A stretch of 64,000 bases of DNA from Aegilops tauschii subsp. strangulata (Eukaryota; Streptophyta; Magnoliopsida; Poales; Poaceae). A program made the translations under genes and the position numbers. This document shows positions 62,587 to 64,000 of the stretch, one piece after another. The number at the start of each line of letters is the position of its first letter. Position 1 is the stretch's first letter. The notes under the pieces are model-generated. The model had not been told where the DNA came from. It worked only from the letters and a program-made list of their open reading frames with translations, and searched no databases. The stretch is taken from the NCBI RefSeq assembly GCF_002575655.3, contig NC_053036.3, positions 650,339,387 through 650,403,386 on the forward strand, in the 5' to 3' direction.

Positions 62587-62943
62587 GTTGGAAAAAAGGT
62601 AGACGTAAGCGAGGCGGTTGGCTTTTGCTTAGTGCCTAGGCGGTGCCTAAGCGCCCTAGGGGCAGCCTAGACGGTAATATAGTTTTTACTCGTAGTGTAT
62701 TTATGATTATTATATGGGTGTTGATATTAGTTTAGGGCATATAAATTAATTAATTACCATCTACTGCCATTGGAATACAATCCGTTTGACATATCAGTGT
62801 AGTATGCGGCATTATTTCTTGCTTGAGTAGGCAATTCCTTGCTTGCCCTGCCTAGACCTTCATTTATGCCCTAGGCGAGGTGTTTGGCCATTGCCTAGCG
62901 CCCAGGCGTGCCTAAACGCCTCCTAGGCACTGCCTTTTCCAAC
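62587..62943. mobile_element. Inverted-repeat element with CCTAGGCG-rich ends
   Basis: GTTGGAAAAAAGG on the left faces the inverse of GTTGGAAAAGGC on the right. Both arms are filled with GCCTAGGCG/GCCTAAGCG motifs while the centre is AT-rich. No target duplication is clear, so the family is unknown. Confidence 0.5.
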
Positions 62944-64000
62944 AGACACGGCTATCACTGGCAAGGTGGCAGTGCATGGAAGTGATGCGATTATGTCTTC
63001 CCTTCCTTGCAATTTCTCCTTTTTGTCGGCTAGTACTGTGCGAGCAGGCTGGTAGACTGGTAGATGGTTGCAGCGACTATCGAGATAGAAGGTGGTGCGG
63101 GTGAAACCCTAGCTGTTAGTTGCACGAGAAAGAAAAAGAGCGAGTCCAGAAGGAGGAGAGAACCACCATCCACGAGTTTTGGATCAGGTTGGCACACAAT
63201 GGCAGATGTAATTCTCCACAAAATGGAAAGTAGTTCCGAAATCGACCTGCTAAAGCGAGAGCCAATGAGGAGATGACTATTGATTGGCACTTCATGCACT
63301 TTAGAAATATCTGTTTAGTTACAGTTAAACTTCACAGTCTTGAACTCCATACATCTTAAGCTATTTTACATCCATATACTCTAAAATCACTCTACCAAGT
63401 TCTAAAGATATTTAATGGTACATACACAAACACATTATAATATGTCAAAGGGTATATGTTAATTGGTGCAATAATGTGAAAGTATCGGTTTCCTCTTTGC
63501 TTTATTGTCAAAAAAATGTAATAGTTGATTTTTCTTAAACACCATTAAATAAATAATACAAACATGCTTTGTAACAAAATACAGTTTCAATGTAGCACAA
63601 CAAATGTTTTGGTAATGGTGAATAAATTCATTGAATGACAAATTTCTACCTTATTATAAATGTGCATTTTGAGGTGTTAATGCTGCCAGTTAAACCAAAA
63701 AAGTTTTTATATATAAATAATCAAATAACGTATCAATAAAATAACATACATTGATTAGATAAAAAAGTTTAGTATAAATGGATAGGTAAGTATATTTTTA
63801 ACTATACGGCGAGTTAAGAATGAAATTTTCCTTCCTCAACCAAAAAAACTAGGTTACAAATAATGCGTATTGATCCAACCTAAAACACTAATGCATCGAT
63901 CCAACCTTAAATTAATAACCCTATAAATCAAGAACAGACACAAAAAAAAAGTTTTACGAAACTTGCACTCCTTAATCAAGAACTTTACAAATCCAGAACC
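62944..64000. other. AT-rich intergenic DNA, no gene recognised
   Basis: No ORF, terminal repeat or block of the macro-repeat array was recognised. The array is therefore confined to the upstream side of TRN1 within this window. Confidence 0.5.

Overview
The window looks like nuclear DNA of a Triticeae grass (wheat, Aegilops or barley group). The evidence is Stowaway MITEs with CTCCCTCCGT ends and TA duplications, many PIF/Harbinger elements with TTA/TAA duplications, a CACTA-type terminus, a copia-type solo LTR whose ends resemble the Angela/BARE group, Helitron 3' ends (hairpin plus CTAG), L1-type LINE debris, and a large intron-rich plant gene. No bacterial, organellar, rRNA, CRISPR or operon features were seen.

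Only one intact host gene is visible: a transportin-1 (karyopherin beta-2) gene on the + strand. Its CDS runs from 50030 to 60347 in 29 coding exons, every junction is GT-AG, and the exons add up to 897 codons plus a stop. It would be a nuclear import receptor for PY-NLS cargo. A Mutator-type element with ~205-bp inverted repeats and a near-perfect 9-bp target duplication (61047-62212) lies about 0.1 kb beyond its likely poly(A) region. It carries a decayed gene fragment on the opposite strand (a Pack-MULE).

Upstream of the gene, about 1.9-49.4 kb, the DNA between transposons is not unique. Recognisable non-coding blocks recur in nearly the same order (labelled A, G, H, B, C, D, E, F/J here), giving about seven partial, diverged copies of a several-kb unit that ends close to the transportin promoter. 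Transposons sit at different points in different copies, so the other copies act as built-in empty-site controls. This array is the largest unexplained structure in the window.

Layout: 0-1.6 kb Helitron 3' end; 1.9-8.7 kb units 1-2 with MITEs and a Harbinger remnant; 8.7-12.1 kb LINE with an internal deletion; 12.1-15.8 kb unit 3; 15.8-21.8 kb unit 4 with a 2.2-kb Harbinger carrying a broken transposase; 21.8-31.6 kb unit 5 with a LINE RNase H remnant, a non-autonomous Harbinger, a 1.7-kb solo LTR and a second Harbinger transposase pseudogene; 31.6-38 kb unit 6 with another Harbinger and a Helitron; 38-49.4 kb unit 7 with a LINE, a CACTA fragment and Harbinger ORF1 debris; 49.8-60.9 kb the transportin gene; 61-64 kb Pack-MULE, a small inverted-repeat element and AT-rich intergenic DNA. 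Every transposon coding region seen is broken, so no autonomous element is evident. Family names rest on motifs and reading, not on database searches.
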